Origin: an uncultured Pseudomonadota bacterium
GTDB lineage: Bacteria > Myxococcota_A > Bradymonadia > Bradymonadales > Bradymonadaceae
Direction: 5' to 3'
Assembly: GCA_913057905.1 (NCBI GenBank)
Contig: CAJXPB010000006.1
Coordinates: 235,332-299,331 of the forward strand
DNA length: 64,000 bases
The translations under genes were made by a program, and so were the position numbers. Positions 1 to 9,249 of the stretch are shown here, piece by piece. A model generated the notes under the pieces. That model was not told the origin of the DNA, ran no database searches, and saw only the letters and a list, made by a program, of their open reading frames with translations. Position 1 is the first letter of the stretch. Every line of letters begins with the position of its first letter.

Positions 1-1
1 C

Positions 2-640
2 CTCCAGGACCGCGGCGTTCCCGCCGATGCATACGACGGATTCACCTATCGGATGACGAAGGGGCCCGACCTGGTCGACCTGCTCGAAGCGATCCGGAGT
101 GCACTCACCGAGCACGGCAGTCTGGAGGCCGTCTACGCGGGTCGGGTCTCCGCCAGTGGCATCTCGGACGACGACACCGACCCGACGGCGCTGCATCGAG
201 AGCGCGCCAGCGCGTTCGTGCGGTGGCTTCGATCTGCGCGTCGACGCGAGGAGTTGGCCCGCGGATTCACGTATCTGCTGCCCGACCCCGCCGACGGGAG
301 CGCCTGTAAGCGGCTGCACCTCTTTTTTCGGTGGATGGTTCGGGGGCCCGACGGGGTCGATATGGGACTGTGGGACGCCGCCGATCCCTCGGAGCTTTTG
401 ATGCCGCTCGACACCCACACCAGTCGGCTGTGTCGATACATCGGCCTGACCGACCGCAAGTCCGTCGACGGCAAGATGGCGCGGATCGTCACCCGCCGAC
501 TTCGAGAGCTCGATCCGCAGGACCCGGTCAAATACGACTTCGCCCTGTGTCATCTGGGGATCTCGGAGGACTGCATTCACACCCGCTCCGAAGAGCACTG
601 CCCGGGCTGCCCCATCGAGGCGATCTGCACCCTCGATTGA
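2..640 (+). CDS. TIGR02757/DUF2400 family protein (5' end outside window)
   Basis: The reading frame is open from the first bases of the window, so the true start lies upstream; an internal ATG at 53 is unlikely to be the start because the family-like segment (GFTYRMTKGPDLVDLL) begins before it. The C-terminal part carries the family pattern LHLFFRWMVRGPDGVDMG, a D-x-H segment and a terminal cysteine cluster (CxLGI, C, CPGCPIEAIC) like the iron-sulfur or zinc loop of HhH-GPD glycosylase relatives. The biochemical role of DUF2400 is unknown; a nucleic-acid function is suggested only by the distant HhH-GPD resemblance. It ends 6 bp before the convergent era gene. Confidence 0.8.
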   Translation, partial: LQDRGVPADAYDGFTYRMTKGPDLVDLLEAIRSALTEHGSLEAVYAGRVSASGISDDDTDPTALHRERASAFVRWLRSARRREELARGFTYLLPDPADGSACKRLHLFFRWMVRGPDGVDMGLWDAADPSELLMPLDTHTSRLCRYIGLTDRKSVDGKMARIVTRRLRELDPQDPVKYDFALCHLGISEDCIHTRSEEHCPGCPIEAICTLD

Positions 641-646
641 TCGAGC

Positions 647-1588
647 TTACGTTTCTCGACCGTATCCGAAGCGGTGCAGCGTCGACTCGTTTTCACTCCA
701 GTCGCGCTCCACTCGGACGTGGGTCTCCAGAAAGACGTCTCGGCCGAAGAACGCTTCGAGTTGCTGGCGCGCCTCGGAGCCGACCTCTTTGATCATCTCG
801 CCGCCCTCGCCGATGACGATCCCCTTCTGGCCCTTCTGCTCGACGTGGATGACGGCCGAGAGTTTGAGCATATCTCCCTCTTCGGCGAACCGTTCGATCT
901 CGACGGCCACACCGTAGGGGACCTCCTGATGGGTTCGCTTCATGATCGCCTCCCGGATGTACTCGGCGGCGATGAACCGTTCGGCCCGGTCGGTGAGCAT
1001 ATCCTCGGGAAACAGCGGTGGCCCCTGGGGAAGATGGTCCAGGATGACATCGACCAACCGCTCCATGTTGTCGCCCTCGGTGGCGCTGGTCGGGACGATC
1101 TCGAGGAAGGGGTCGTATTCGGAGAGCTCGGCGATCACCGGAAGGAGTGTCTCCTTCGGCGAGACCCGGTCGACCTTGTTCAGCACCAGAATCACCGGGA
1201 TGTCGTCGTCTTCGTACTGCTCGATGACGAAGGCCTCGTCGTCGGGCAATTCCTTGTTCTGCTTCCAGGATCGGGAGTCCATGAGCTGCTCGGTGTCGAC
1301 CACATGGCACACCAAATCGACGCTTCGCAGCGAATCGACGGCCGTCTTGACCATCGTTCGGTTCAATCGCCGCTTGGCTCGATGAATGCCCGGGGTGTCC
1401 ACGAACCCGATCTGCCCCTTTTCAGCGAATGTCCGCACGCCTAGGATGCGGTTCCGCGTCGTCTGCGGCTTATTCGTGGTAATCGAGAGTTTGACGCCGA
1501 TAATGCGGTTCATGATGGTCGACTTGCCGACATTCGGCTTCCCGACCAGGGCCACGAAGCCCGACGCAAATTCCGATTCTTCGTTCAT
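647..1588 (-). CDS. era: GTPase Era
   Basis: Ribosome-assembly GTPase that binds the 3' end of 16S rRNA in the 30S subunit. The protein is 313 aa with G1 GKPNVGKST at residues 17-24, G3 DTPGIHR, G4 NKVD, and a C-terminal KH domain with the GEGG loop. The ATG at 1588 gives the usual Era N-terminus (a few residues before FVALVGKPN) and normal length; the longer upstream extension of the frame overlaps the divergent gene and has no family resemblance. An acidic insertion (about residues 120-145, DDEAFVIEQYEDDDIP) lies between G3 and G4. Only 15 bp separates its start from the divergent GTG of the next gene. Confidence 0.96.
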   Translation of the reverse strand: MNEESEFASGFVALVGKPNVGKSTIMNRIIGVKLSITTNKPQTTRNRILGVRTFAEKGQIGFVDTPGIHRAKRRLNRTMVKTAVDSLRSVDLVCHVVDTEQLMDSRSWKQNKELPDDEAFVIEQYEDDDIPVILVLNKVDRVSPKETLLPVIAELSEYDPFLEIVPTSATEGDNMERLVDVILDHLPQGPPLFPEDMLTDRAERFIAAEYIREAIMKRTHQEVPYGVAVEIERFAEEGDMLKLSAVIHVEQKGQKGIVIGEGGEMIKEVGSEARQQLEAFFGRDVFLETHVRVERDWSENESTLHRFGYGRET

Positions 1589-1603
1589 ATCGTTTCCGTA
1601 CGC

Positions 1604-1990
1604 GTGAATTTCCTTCGACCCGACACCAAGAGACTCTGGCTGTCCGCCGTCATCACAACGATGACCGTCGGCATGCTGATGGGGGTTGGATGCAGAGAGC
1701 GACCCGCTCCACCCAGCGAGGTCTTTGCACAGGCCGAGGAGCATTACCAACGCGGCGAATATGATGCGGCCCTCGACGATTATCAAGTCTTCATCGAACG
1801 CCACCCCCGGAGCCCGTTGACCGACACGGCCCGCATGCGGATACGAGCCATCAACCGAGAGATCCGAACGGTGATGGACCGGGAGCACGTTCCCAGCCCC
1901 ACCTACGTCGGCCAACAGGGCTCCGACCGTCGAGCCGACCGCACGGTCGGAGATGCCGGTGTCTCGGGCGCGGGAGACACTCGACCGTGA
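1604..1990 (+). CDS. Small TPR-like lipoprotein
   Basis: 128 aa with an N-terminal hydrophobic segment ending in the lipobox LMGVGC (Cys about residue 30), so probably an envelope lipoprotein. A single tetratricopeptide-like helix pair follows (AEEHYQRGEYDAALDDYQVFIERHPRSPL), as in BamD/YbgF-type repeats, then a disordered tail. It starts with GTG. Its TGA overlaps the GTG start of the downstream permease (GTGA), so it is probably translated with the transporter genes. Specific function unknown; it is too short to be BamD itself. Confidence 0.75.
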   Translation: MNFLRPDTKRLWLSAVITTMTVGMLMGVGCRERPAPPSEVFAQAEEHYQRGEYDAALDDYQVFIERHPRSPLTDTARMRIRAINREIRTVMDREHVPSPTYVGQQGSDRRADRTVGDAGVSGAGDTRP

Positions 1991-3513
1991 GTGCGCTCGT
2001 CCACCAGATGAAATTGCTCCTCGGGATTCGACTGCGCGCGCTCCGAAATCGCGTCATCCGCCTGCCCGCGAAACGACGGCGGCGACTGGCGCTGTACTTC
2101 GTCGGGTTCGTCGGATTGATGCTCGGCCTCGGCCAGGCCTCGGCTCCGACCCTTTTGTCGACTCCGACGACGGCCGCGACCGGTGGAACCCTGTCGGGTC
2201 GCCCGCTTCCGGCCGGCACCCTCGCCCTCGAAGCCGCGTTCTGGCTCTCCGTGCTGGCGTCGTCGGTGACGACGTTTCGCGCCATGGAACTGCTGTTTCG
2301 TCGGGGGGACGTGCGGGCGGTCGAACCGTTTCCCGTGCGGCTCGGCGCGCTGTTCGTCGACCGCCTCGCCGCCACCGCCTTCGAGGCATTGGTCGCCGCG
2401 CTCGGGGTCTCCCTGTTTTTCGTACCCCTCGTCTGGCATGGCGCGCCCCGCGTCGCCCTGCTCGCCTCCGGTCTGTCGGTCGTGGGACTGCTGGGCTCCG
2501 CCTTGGTCGGGTTCGCCATTCAGATCTACGCCGGTGACATCCACGTGCGTTCGATGACATCCGACAGCCGCACCCCCGGCGACATCTACGGCGGCGGCGG
2601 CCAGGTGTTGATGTTCTCGCCGGGCGTCGCATTCGCGGTGGCGGCGATGTTGATCCTGTTGGCCCGGCTCGGATTCGGAGAGCTCCTCGCCGTCGACGGT
2701 TCGCCGCGCGCGTTCTGGGCCACGATGGCTATCCTGGGTATCTCGACCCTCGCGGGTCTGGGGGGCGCAATGCGTCGTTTCGTGGCACGCTTCCCCGCCA
2801 TGGCCGCGCGGTTCCGCGAGGTCGACCTCGTCGGGTTCCACGTCGACATCAACTACCAGACGAGCCAATACGACGACGCCTCCCGTCTGACCCGATGGTT
2901 GCCCGGCGCCGTGCGGCCGGTCTTTCGCGCACTTCACCTGCAATTCGGCCGCCGATTCGTGCTGCTGCGCTACGGATACGTCCTCTTCTGGCTCGTCGCC
3001 GCCGTGGGTCTCACGCAGTTTGGCCGACAGGCCTTTCCTCCCTGGACTGTCGCGTTGGTGCCCACCTTGGCCACCGCGCTGGTCATAAACCCCTGGTTTC
3101 GCGCCCTGCGCCCTCCGCTAAACCCCAGGTTTGCCGAGACTCTCCCGCTCGATGTGTCACCACGTGCCGCCGCCGCGACGGCGCTCAGCCTTCGAGAGGG
3201 ACTGTTCTTGGGGGTTCCCTACGCAGCCCTCGTCGCCGCGGTCGATTACGACCTGGGGTGGATCGCGGCCCTCGAGGTTTCACTGGCCGTCATCGGTCCC
3301 CTCGCGCTGGGCGCCGTCTCGATGTTCGTCTCCCGAGACGGCCGCCTCTCCGGAGAAGTCCTGCTCGCCGCCACCGGCCTGGCGGCGGTCGCCCTCACCG
3401 TCGTCGCCGTCGAGAGCCTCGTCGTCGCCCTCGTGATTGCCGCCCTGGGCGCCGCCGCGACGGTCGTTCGCCTCGCCCGCACACGTCCCTCTTCGACGAG
3501 CTCAAACCCATGA
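1987..3513 (+). CDS. ABC-2-like transporter permease
   Basis: 508 aa multi-pass membrane protein with about ten hydrophobic segments, beginning with a basic cytoplasmic N-terminus (RLRALRNRVIRLPAKRRRR) before the first helix. No soluble domain is recognised. It lies between a lipoprotein and an ABC ATPase with overlapping stop/start codons on both sides (GTGA upstream, ATGA downstream), so it most likely forms the membrane half of that exporter. The GTG at 1987 is chosen because it couples to the upstream gene. Substrate unknown. Confidence 0.75.
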   Translation: MSALVHQMKLLLGIRLRALRNRVIRLPAKRRRRLALYFVGFVGLMLGLGQASAPTLLSTPTTAATGGTLSGRPLPAGTLALEAAFWLSVLASSVTTFRAMELLFRRGDVRAVEPFPVRLGALFVDRLAATAFEALVAALGVSLFFVPLVWHGAPRVALLASGLSVVGLLGSALVGFAIQIYAGDIHVRSMTSDSRTPGDIYGGGGQVLMFSPGVAFAVAAMLILLARLGFGELLAVDGSPRAFWATMAILGISTLAGLGGAMRRFVARFPAMAARFREVDLVGFHVDINYQTSQYDDASRLTRWLPGAVRPVFRALHLQFGRRFVLLRYGYVLFWLVAAVGLTQFGRQAFPPWTVALVPTLATALVINPWFRALRPPLNPRFAETLPLDVSPRAAAATALSLREGLFLGVPYAALVAAVDYDLGWIAALEVSLAVIGPLALGAVSMFVSRDGRLSGEVLLAATGLAAVALTVVAVESLVVALVIAALGAAATVVRLARTRPSSTSSNP

Positions 3514-4286
3514 CTCAGCCCGCAAGCCTCACACTCCCTCTACAGATCGACGGACTGACGAAGCGCTATCGAAAGCTTGTCGCCGTCGATTCGCTGAATC
3601 TGTCGGTCGAATCCGGGCAGTTCGTCGGGTTGATCGGACCGAATGGAGCCGGCAAGTCGACGCTGATGGGGTGTATCACCGGCCTGCTGGCTGCCGACGA
3701 GGGAACGGTCCACGTCTCGGGAGTCAATGTGCAGGACGATCCCATCGGGGTACGTCGTCACGTCGGATTTATCCCCCAGGATCTCGAGCTGTTCGACTAT
3801 CTGACCGGCGAAGAGTTTCTGCGGTTCGTGGCCGACGTGCGCGGCGTGGCGGAGGCCGATGCCTCGGGCGAGGTCGAGGACCTCTTGGCGTTGGCCGGGC
3901 TGACCGATGCTCGCCATCGGATCGTCAGCGAGTACTCTGGCGGGATGCGACGCAAGATCGCCCTGGTCTCCGCCCTGCTCGGCTCGCCGGAACTCCTGTT
4001 GCTCGACGAGGCGTTCGTCGGGCTCGATCCCGAATCGACGTGGCGGATCCGCAAGCGGCTGGCCTCTTACTGCGAGTCCGGCGGCGCCATCATTCTGTCG
4101 TCACATGCCCTCGAGATGATTCAGGAGATCTGCGACCGGGTAGTGATCCTCCAAGACGGCACCGTACGCCGAGATCTGAAGGAATTCGATTTTCGAGGCG
4201 ACTCCAAGCCCGACGGCTTTGATTCACTGACCGAACTTTATCTCGACGCCACGGGCCAGGCCGACCTGGAACGGACCGGCAGTTGA
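3510..4286 (+). CDS. ABC transporter ATP-binding protein
   Basis: 258 aa ATPase of the ABC-2/CcmA-like class. Walker A GPNGAGKST is at residues 43-51, the Q-loop at FIPQ (87-90), the signature YSGGMRRK around 142-149, Walker B LLLLDEA around 162-168, and the switch histidine in SSHALEM near 205. The ATG at 3510 overlaps the permease stop (ATGA), so the pair is translationally coupled and likely forms one exporter. The frame extends upstream through the permease gene, but that part is only an out-of-frame shadow. It converges on the next gene with an 8-bp gap and no visible terminator. Confidence 0.93.
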   Translation: MTQPASLTLPLQIDGLTKRYRKLVAVDSLNLSVESGQFVGLIGPNGAGKSTLMGCITGLLAADEGTVHVSGVNVQDDPIGVRRHVGFIPQDLELFDYLTGEEFLRFVADVRGVAEADASGEVEDLLALAGLTDARHRIVSEYSGGMRRKIALVSALLGSPELLLLDEAFVGLDPESTWRIRKRLASYCESGGAIILSSHALEMIQEICDRVVILQDGTVRRDLKEFDFRGDSKPDGFDSLTELYLDATGQADLERTGS

Positions 4287-4294
4287 TCGACGGC

Positions 4295-5665
4295 TTACTT
4301 CGCCGGGATCACGACCTCTCGCAGCTCCGCGTCTCGGCTCACGAGTACCCGCCAGTCGCCGGTGGTGCCCCGCCACACCGACATCAACGCGTCGCCTCGC
4401 TGAAGCCCAGCCGAGCCGGCCGGTGAATTCGGGTCGGTGACATCGACGAGCCACGCCGATCCGTCCTCAACCAGCGGCTGACCCAGGATCTCCTCGATGC
4501 GTCCGACCTCCATCACCCGGCTTTCGGGGAGGGAGATAGAAAAGTGCGGCTCGTCCATCTCGACGATAACCTCTCGAGTCTCCCCGCCGATGACCCGTCG
4601 GCTCCCTTCACCGTAGCGGGCGCCCAGCACCACCACACGGTACTCTTTGTCGGCCTGCAGCTTCGCCTGGACGGGGTCGGTCCCGCGGCTACGACTCTCG
4701 AATACCAACCGATCACCGCTCCAGACTTGGATTAGAGCATCGTCGACCGCCCCACCCCACTCGTCGGTGGCATACAGTCGCGTCGAGACGCCACCGGGCC
4801 CGGCGTCACCGGCGCCGGGATCCGCCTCGGTCTCGACCGGGCCCTGGTATCCTTCGCCGCTGGGCATCGCGAGTCCCGCCGGTTCGACCAGGCGAATCAC
4901 GACCGTGGACGGCCCCCCGCCATCAAACTCGAGGGTATGCGAGCCCGATCCGACGCCGGGCTTTCGTCCCGAAATCCGAACCGAACCGCCGGGGATGGTC
5001 TGAAACGCACAGGTGCCTTCGGCATCCGTACGACGACTCAGGTGGACGAAGCCGAGAACCTGGCGCGAAAGCCGGACTGCGGCTCCCTCGACCGGCTGAT
5101 CTTCGCCGTCGACGATCCGCACCTCGACATCATCCGCCGCAGACATCTCGACCGGCTCGGGCGGCGCAGCGCCATCCTCGCTCAGCGAGTCCCTTGAGAT
5201 GCTCCCCCAAAAGGCCCGGGTTCCGTCCAGCGACCGGGCCAGAACCTCCCACGTCGACACCGACGCACCGCGCAGCGTGCTTGCACCCAATTCGGGAAGG
5301 GCGACGACGCCCTCGTCGTCGGTCCACAGCTCGGATGGGGGCCACATACCCGGGGCCCCGACCACCAATCGTGCGGGCTTTCCCTCACCGGTCAGAGGAT
5401 GGACGAACTGGATGCGGGGACCCTCGCCCTGATTGACAGGCCCCCAGGTCGACGGGCGAGTCGGCCCGGGTGCGGTGCGTTCGACACCGTTGGTAGGCTC
5501 GTCGGCGTCGGGGTCGGCCGAGGATCGGTCGAATTCCTCGAACTGACGCTGCGTGGCATCGTCGGCTGGAGGTGCCGTGTCCTGTTGGGGTCGCAGGCTC
5601 TCGAACAACCAGACCGACGCGACGATCAGAACTCCCGCCCCGAACGCGATTGCATATCGATTCAC
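4295..5665 (-). CDS. Membrane-anchored protein with Ig-like and PDZ-like regions
   Basis: 456 aa. A hydrophobic N-terminal segment (IAFGAGVLIVASVWLFE) acts as signal peptide or anchor, followed by an acidic, proline-rich linker. The middle contains beta-rich stretches like carboxypeptidase regulatory/Ig-like domains (VEGAAVRLSRQ, AFQTIPGGSVRISG). The C-terminal ~80 residues look PDZ-like, with the phrase SPAGSAGLQRGDALMSVW. No protease triad is seen. Its ATG overlaps the stop of the upstream TPR gene (ATGA), so the two are probably co-translated. Likely periplasmic; function unknown. Confidence 0.65.
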   Translation of the reverse strand: MNRYAIAFGAGVLIVASVWLFESLRPQQDTAPPADDATQRQFEEFDRSSADPDADEPTNGVERTAPGPTRPSTWGPVNQGEGPRIQFVHPLTGEGKPARLVVGAPGMWPPSELWTDDEGVVALPELGASTLRGASVSTWEVLARSLDGTRAFWGSISRDSLSEDGAAPPEPVEMSAADDVEVRIVDGEDQPVEGAAVRLSRQVLGFVHLSRRTDAEGTCAFQTIPGGSVRISGRKPGVGSGSHTLEFDGGGPSTVVIRLVEPAGLAMPSGEGYQGPVETEADPGAGDAGPGGVSTRLYATDEWGGAVDDALIQVWSGDRLVFESRSRGTDPVQAKLQADKEYRVVVLGARYGEGSRRVIGGETREVIVEMDEPHFSISLPESRVMEVGRIEEILGQPLVEDGSAWLVDVTDPNSPAGSAGLQRGDALMSVWRGTTGDWRVLVSRDAELREVVIPAK

Positions 5666-6726
5666 GACTCAGAGCCGACGATCGTCACGGCCAGCGAGCG
5701 AGGTGTTGTGTCTCCTGAATACGCCGGCCGCTCGCGGCCAGAATTCGAGCTCGACGCCGGGCTCTCCGGATCGAGCGTATCTCGCTCATCCAAATAGCGC
5801 TGCACGTTCGGATCATTCCAACAATCCGCGATCAATTCCGTGGCCTCTACCGACGACCAGAGGCCACTGCAGGCATCCATGTACTCGTCTGCGTAACCCG
5901 GGCTTCCCAGATACCCCGCCGCATTCTTCTCGTCGGTGGAGACCGGGTCCCCGGCGAGTCGGCCGGCGATGTGTCGGTTTGCACGAAAGGCACGAATCAG
6001 CATTTCGGCGGCGTCGACCGGTGCATCGAGTTGCCACAGAGCCAGCGCGTGGTTGTACCAGACTGAAGGTTCGGGCGCCGCACTCCGATACCAGTCGACG
6101 GCCTCACCGGGACGGCCCTGACGATGTCGAATCTCGCCGACCAAGTAACGACATCCCTCGGACTTCGCCACGGGCATCCCGACGATCGCTTCGAAGAGAG
6201 ACGCCGCTTCATCGAGCTCACCGAGTCGGTACAGCGCCAGCGCACGGCCTTCGATCGCCTGGACGTAGTCGCGGCTGGGAGGCTTCGGTGTCGAATCACC
6301 CGAACTCTCCAGGTTGCGCAGTCCCGCCTGCATCGCTCGTTCGTACCACGTAGCCGCCGCGGCGATGTCTCCAGACTCCCAACACGTGAGCGCCAGGTGA
6401 TTCAGAGACTCGATGTCATGCGGATCCTCTTCGACTGCCTCCCGAAAGACGTCGCGGGCATCGTCCAATCGGTCGCGTGCCAGCGCAGCGAGTCCACGCT
6501 GCAGACGCGCTTCGCCCGGCTCGACCTCCGACTCGACCGGAGAACCCACCTCCGAGGCTGGCTCATCATGTTCTTCGAGAGATTCCACGAGTTCGCTCGA
6601 ACGGGAAATCAGGGTTGTGAGCAGCCGGTGCAGACGCCGCCGGGTCGATGCCCTGAGCTCTTCGACATCGTCCAGATTATCGAGCAGCTCGGTGGCGTCT
6701 TCGAGAAGATCCAGCAATACGTTCAT
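5662..6726 (-). CDS. TPR-repeat protein
   Basis: 354 aa with no signal peptide. Residues 1-60 form a helical, possibly coiled-coil region (LEDATELLDNLDDVEELRAS). Tetratricopeptide-like repeats follow, for example ALARDRLDDARDVFREAVEEDP, ALTCWESGDIAAAATWYERAM and YRLGELDEAASLFEAI. Such repeats usually mediate protein-protein binding. It overlaps the downstream envelope protein gene by 4 bp, suggesting the two products act together. Exact role unknown. Confidence 0.7.
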   Translation of the reverse strand: MNVLLDLLEDATELLDNLDDVEELRASTRRRLHRLLTTLISRSSELVESLEEHDEPASEVGSPVESEVEPGEARLQRGLAALARDRLDDARDVFREAVEEDPHDIESLNHLALTCWESGDIAAAATWYERAMQAGLRNLESSGDSTPKPPSRDYVQAIEGRALALYRLGELDEAASLFEAIVGMPVAKSEGCRYLVGEIRHRQGRPGEAVDWYRSAAPEPSVWYNHALALWQLDAPVDAAEMLIRAFRANRHIAGRLAGDPVSTDEKNAAGYLGSPGYADEYMDACSGLWSSVEATELIADCWNDPNVQRYLDERDTLDPESPASSSNSGRERPAYSGDTTPRSLAVTIVGSES

Positions 6727-6831
6727 TCGCGTGGCTCCGGTCGGTGAGTGTTTCCCTCAACAGACACCCACCAACGGTCCCTGAAAATGCTCCGCCCGTC
6801 AAAAAATTTCTAAAGCATCAATCGAAGGGGC

Positions 6832-6848
6832 CTGAAGTATAACTTCAG
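6832..6848. repeat. 17-bp perfect inverted repeat
   Basis: A 7-bp arm (CTGAAGT), a 3-bp centre (ATA) and the exact complementary arm (ACTTCAG) lie between the TPR gene start and the CNNM gene stop. There is no T-run after it on the minus strand, so it is not a typical intrinsic terminator. It sits about 105 bp upstream of the TPR gene and could be an operator half-site pair. Confidence 0.35.
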
Positions 6849-6851
6849 CGT

Positions 6852-7928
6852 TCAGTCGTAGGGATCCTCGAGATCGCCCATCACGGCCTCGAAGGCATCG
6901 GTCGCAGTCACCAGCCCGAGCACCGTCTTGTCCTCATCGACGACAAGGGCGAGTTCCTGCCTCTCCTCCTGGAATCGGTCGATGAGCTCCGAGACCGGCA
7001 GATCCGGCTTCACGGTCAACGGCGGCACTGCGACCTGGCGCCACTGGAGATGGCCCGAACGCAGCTCGTCGATCACCGGGTACAGAGCCGGCGCATACAC
7101 AATGCCGAGGTAGTCATCGAGCGAATCGCCGACGAGCGGATAGCGAGCACGGTGGTGAGTTCGGAGCAACTCGAAGTTCTCATCGGGCGTCCGTTCGGTC
7201 GACAGCGCTTCGATGTCGTCGCGTTGCACCATGATTTCACGGGTCTCGAGCGACCCGATCTCCAGCGCGTTCAGCACCTCGTTACGTCGCTCTTCACTGA
7301 GCGAACCGCCGCTGAGCAACTCCCCGATCTGACGGCGCAGGTCGGCGGCGTCGCTTTCGCCCGGTTCCGCGGCGGAGTCCTCTTTGGTCCATGAACGCTC
7401 GATCGTCACGCCGAAGAGACCCAGGGTCCCCTTGGCCAGTGAGTCGCCCAGCCAAATGACCGGATAGATGACCCAGCTCCATGCATAGACAAACGGCGCG
7501 CAGTATTTGGACACGAGCTTCGGCCGCTCGACACCGAAGTACGTCGGGGTCTGTTCGCCCCACACCGTGTGTAGAAGCTGGATGATGACCACCGAGAGCA
7601 CGACCGCGATCACGGACGTCTCGGTCGAGCCCAGTCCGATCGCCACAAACAACGGCGACAGCAACGCGCTCATCGCCGGTTCGAAGACGACGCCCAGCAG
7701 GATACTCGTCACCGTGATCCCGACCTGACAACTCGTCAGATAGATCTCGAGTTCGTTTGTCATCTCCCAGGCCCGCTCCAAGCCCGGGTCTCCCTTCATC
7801 TCTTCTTCCGGGTACTGCCGAATCCGAGTCATCGCGAATTCGGTCATCACGAAGAAGGCATTGGCTCCCAGTAGACCGATTCCGGCGATGAATCGGATGA
7901 CAATCTCGAGCGTCGACATGCCGTGCAT
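6852..7928 (-). CDS. CNNM/CBS-domain membrane protein (HlyC/CorC-like)
   Basis: 358 aa. An N-terminal CNNM (DUF21) transmembrane domain of about 190 residues has the family features NAFFVMTEFAMTRIR and LTSCQVGITVTSILLG, followed by two CBS-type segments, including ETREIMVQRDDIEALSTE and a final DEDKTVLGLVTATDAFEAVMGDLEDPYD. The family is linked to magnesium or other cation transport; the CBS pair usually binds adenosine nucleotides. It lacks a clear C-terminal CorC_HlyC domain. Two starts are possible, at 7928 and 7919; both keep the membrane domain intact. Confidence 0.85.
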   Translation of the reverse strand: MHGMSTLEIVIRFIAGIGLLGANAFFVMTEFAMTRIRQYPEEEMKGDPGLERAWEMTNELEIYLTSCQVGITVTSILLGVVFEPAMSALLSPLFVAIGLGSTETSVIAVVLSVVIIQLLHTVWGEQTPTYFGVERPKLVSKYCAPFVYAWSWVIYPVIWLGDSLAKGTLGLFGVTIERSWTKEDSAAEPGESDAADLRRQIGELLSGGSLSEERRNEVLNALEIGSLETREIMVQRDDIEALSTERTPDENFELLRTHHRARYPLVGDSLDDYLGIVYAPALYPVIDELRSGHLQWRQVAVPPLTVKPDLPVSELIDRFQEERQELALVVDEDKTVLGLVTATDAFEAVMGDLEDPYD

Positions 7929-7972
7929 AAAACTCGCGGGGTTGAAGACACCTGGTAGCGGTCACACATCCA

Positions 7973-8596
7973 TCAATCATCCTTCAGACGGCGTGCTTCC
8001 TGGTCGAACGCCTCGAGCAGCTCGTCGAACAGCTCGGCTTCGATGGCGTCGGGCTCGTCGAGTCCGTCGATACCGTACCCGGCCAGCAATTCGAGGGCGT
8101 TCTCCTCGATGGCGATCCGGTGGTCCTGTTCCTCGACGACGATCTGCTGGAGCTCCTCGGCCACAAAATCGTGGGGCGTCGCCGATCGATAGAGCGGATA
8201 GATCATCATCGCACGCCGCTCTATCAGGGTGGTCACGAGCAGATACTTCTCAAACTCGGAATCGGTGCCGCTGACCGATTCCATCCATTCAGAGGCCCGT
8301 TCGTCGAGGGTCGCAAAGAAACGCTTCGACCTCTCTTCGCAGAGGTATTCGGAGCCATCCGGCGAGACCTCTTCGCTGAGTCGCTTGAACGCGTAGGCAT
8401 GGCGAGTCTCATCGGCCCAGTGGTCCAGAACCTCGGCACGCTGCGGGTGGCTCGACGCCACTGTCTTGCCGATTTTGCGGGCGCCGATATACTCAAGCAG
8501 CGAAAGGGTGTTCAGCCAACGAGCCTCGACCTCCGCGTCGCTACAGATCTCTGCGAGAACTTCTTTGATACGTTCACGTCGCTCTGGATTATCCAT
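7973..8596 (-). CDS. Ferritin-like / rubrerythrin-like four-helix protein
   Basis: 207 aa, all-helical and acidic. Carboxylate/histidine pairs are placed as in ferritin-like diiron proteins: EVEARWLNTLSLLEYIGA, DETRHAYAFKRL, ERRAMMIYPLY and VEEQDHRIAIEE, spaced by 30-60 residues. This suggests a di-metal centre, but the exact subfamily and substrate are unknown. The ATG at 8596 is chosen because the conserved helices begin soon after it; the frame runs on upstream into the divergent gene. Its start codon overlaps that of the divergent lipoprotein. Confidence 0.65.
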   Translation of the reverse strand: MDNPERRERIKEVLAEICSDAEVEARWLNTLSLLEYIGARKIGKTVASSHPQRAEVLDHWADETRHAYAFKRLSEEVSPDGSEYLCEERSKRFFATLDERASEWMESVSGTDSEFEKYLLVTTLIERRAMMIYPLYRSATPHDFVAEELQQIVVEEQDHRIAIEENALELLAGYGIDGLDEPDAIEAELFDELLEAFDQEARRLKDD

Positions 8597-9173
8597 GCTT
8601 CGTCTCTCGGTGTGTACGGAAAAGTGTCGCGCGCGCAGCGGGGCGGACGGTACAGAAGAGCCATTCAAATGCAACCGCTTCTATTGGGGGCTCATCGTCA
8701 TCGCGCTCTCTGTTTCGGCCTGCGAAACACCGGGTCGACAGTACGAACCGTCGGGACCGACTCCCTCGACCGACAGCTACGAGCCGGAAGGCGATCCGAG
8801 ATATCCTCGTCCCCCGGGCACCAGGACGGGTCTCTGGTTCGAGCAGCCGCGCGTTCGCGGACCGCTCAGCCCATCCCGGGTCATCGACACGGCCGTACAT
8901 CATCAATCCGAGGCCGAAGCCTGCTTAAAATACGACGACCCGGCCGACTATCCTGAGGGTCGCATGGTGCTCGAGTTGTCGGTCGGCCCCAGAGGCAAGA
9001 CGGAACAAGCGAGCATCTTCGAGACATCTATTTATGACAGGTCCTTCCAGCGCTGCATGACCGACCTCGCGAAGAGCTGGAAATTTCGGGCCACCGATGT
9101 TCGCGAGACCCGGGTCTACTTGCCCGTCAATGTGGCCCCGGAGCCCCCTTCGGACCCGAAAAAATTTGAGTAA
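8595..9173 (+). CDS. AgmX/PglI C-terminal-domain lipoprotein
   Basis: About 192 aa. A hydrophobic stretch ends in a lipobox (ALSVSAC), giving a likely lipoprotein. The C-terminal half resembles the AgmX/PglI C-terminal (TonB-like) domain typical of myxobacteria and relatives: GRMVLELSVGPRGKTEQASI, then a pair of cysteines and the closing SWKFRATD. The start is uncertain: ATG 8595 overlaps the divergent gene start, and a GTG at 8610 in the same frame is equally possible. Role unknown, probably envelope structure or motility-related by family. Confidence 0.65.
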   Translation: MLRLSVCTEKCRARSGADGTEEPFKCNRFYWGLIVIALSVSACETPGRQYEPSGPTPSTDSYEPEGDPRYPRPPGTRTGLWFEQPRVRGPLSPSRVIDTAVHHQSEAEACLKYDDPADYPEGRMVLELSVGPRGKTEQASIFETSIYDRSFQRCMTDLAKSWKFRATDVRETRVYLPVNVAPEPPSDPKKFE

Positions 9174-9249
9174 CGAGGCGACGTCTGGTCTCATCAACGC
9201 CGTCTCGACCGTCCACCTCGCCGATTCCTTTCATTCTGCTGGAGTCTGC

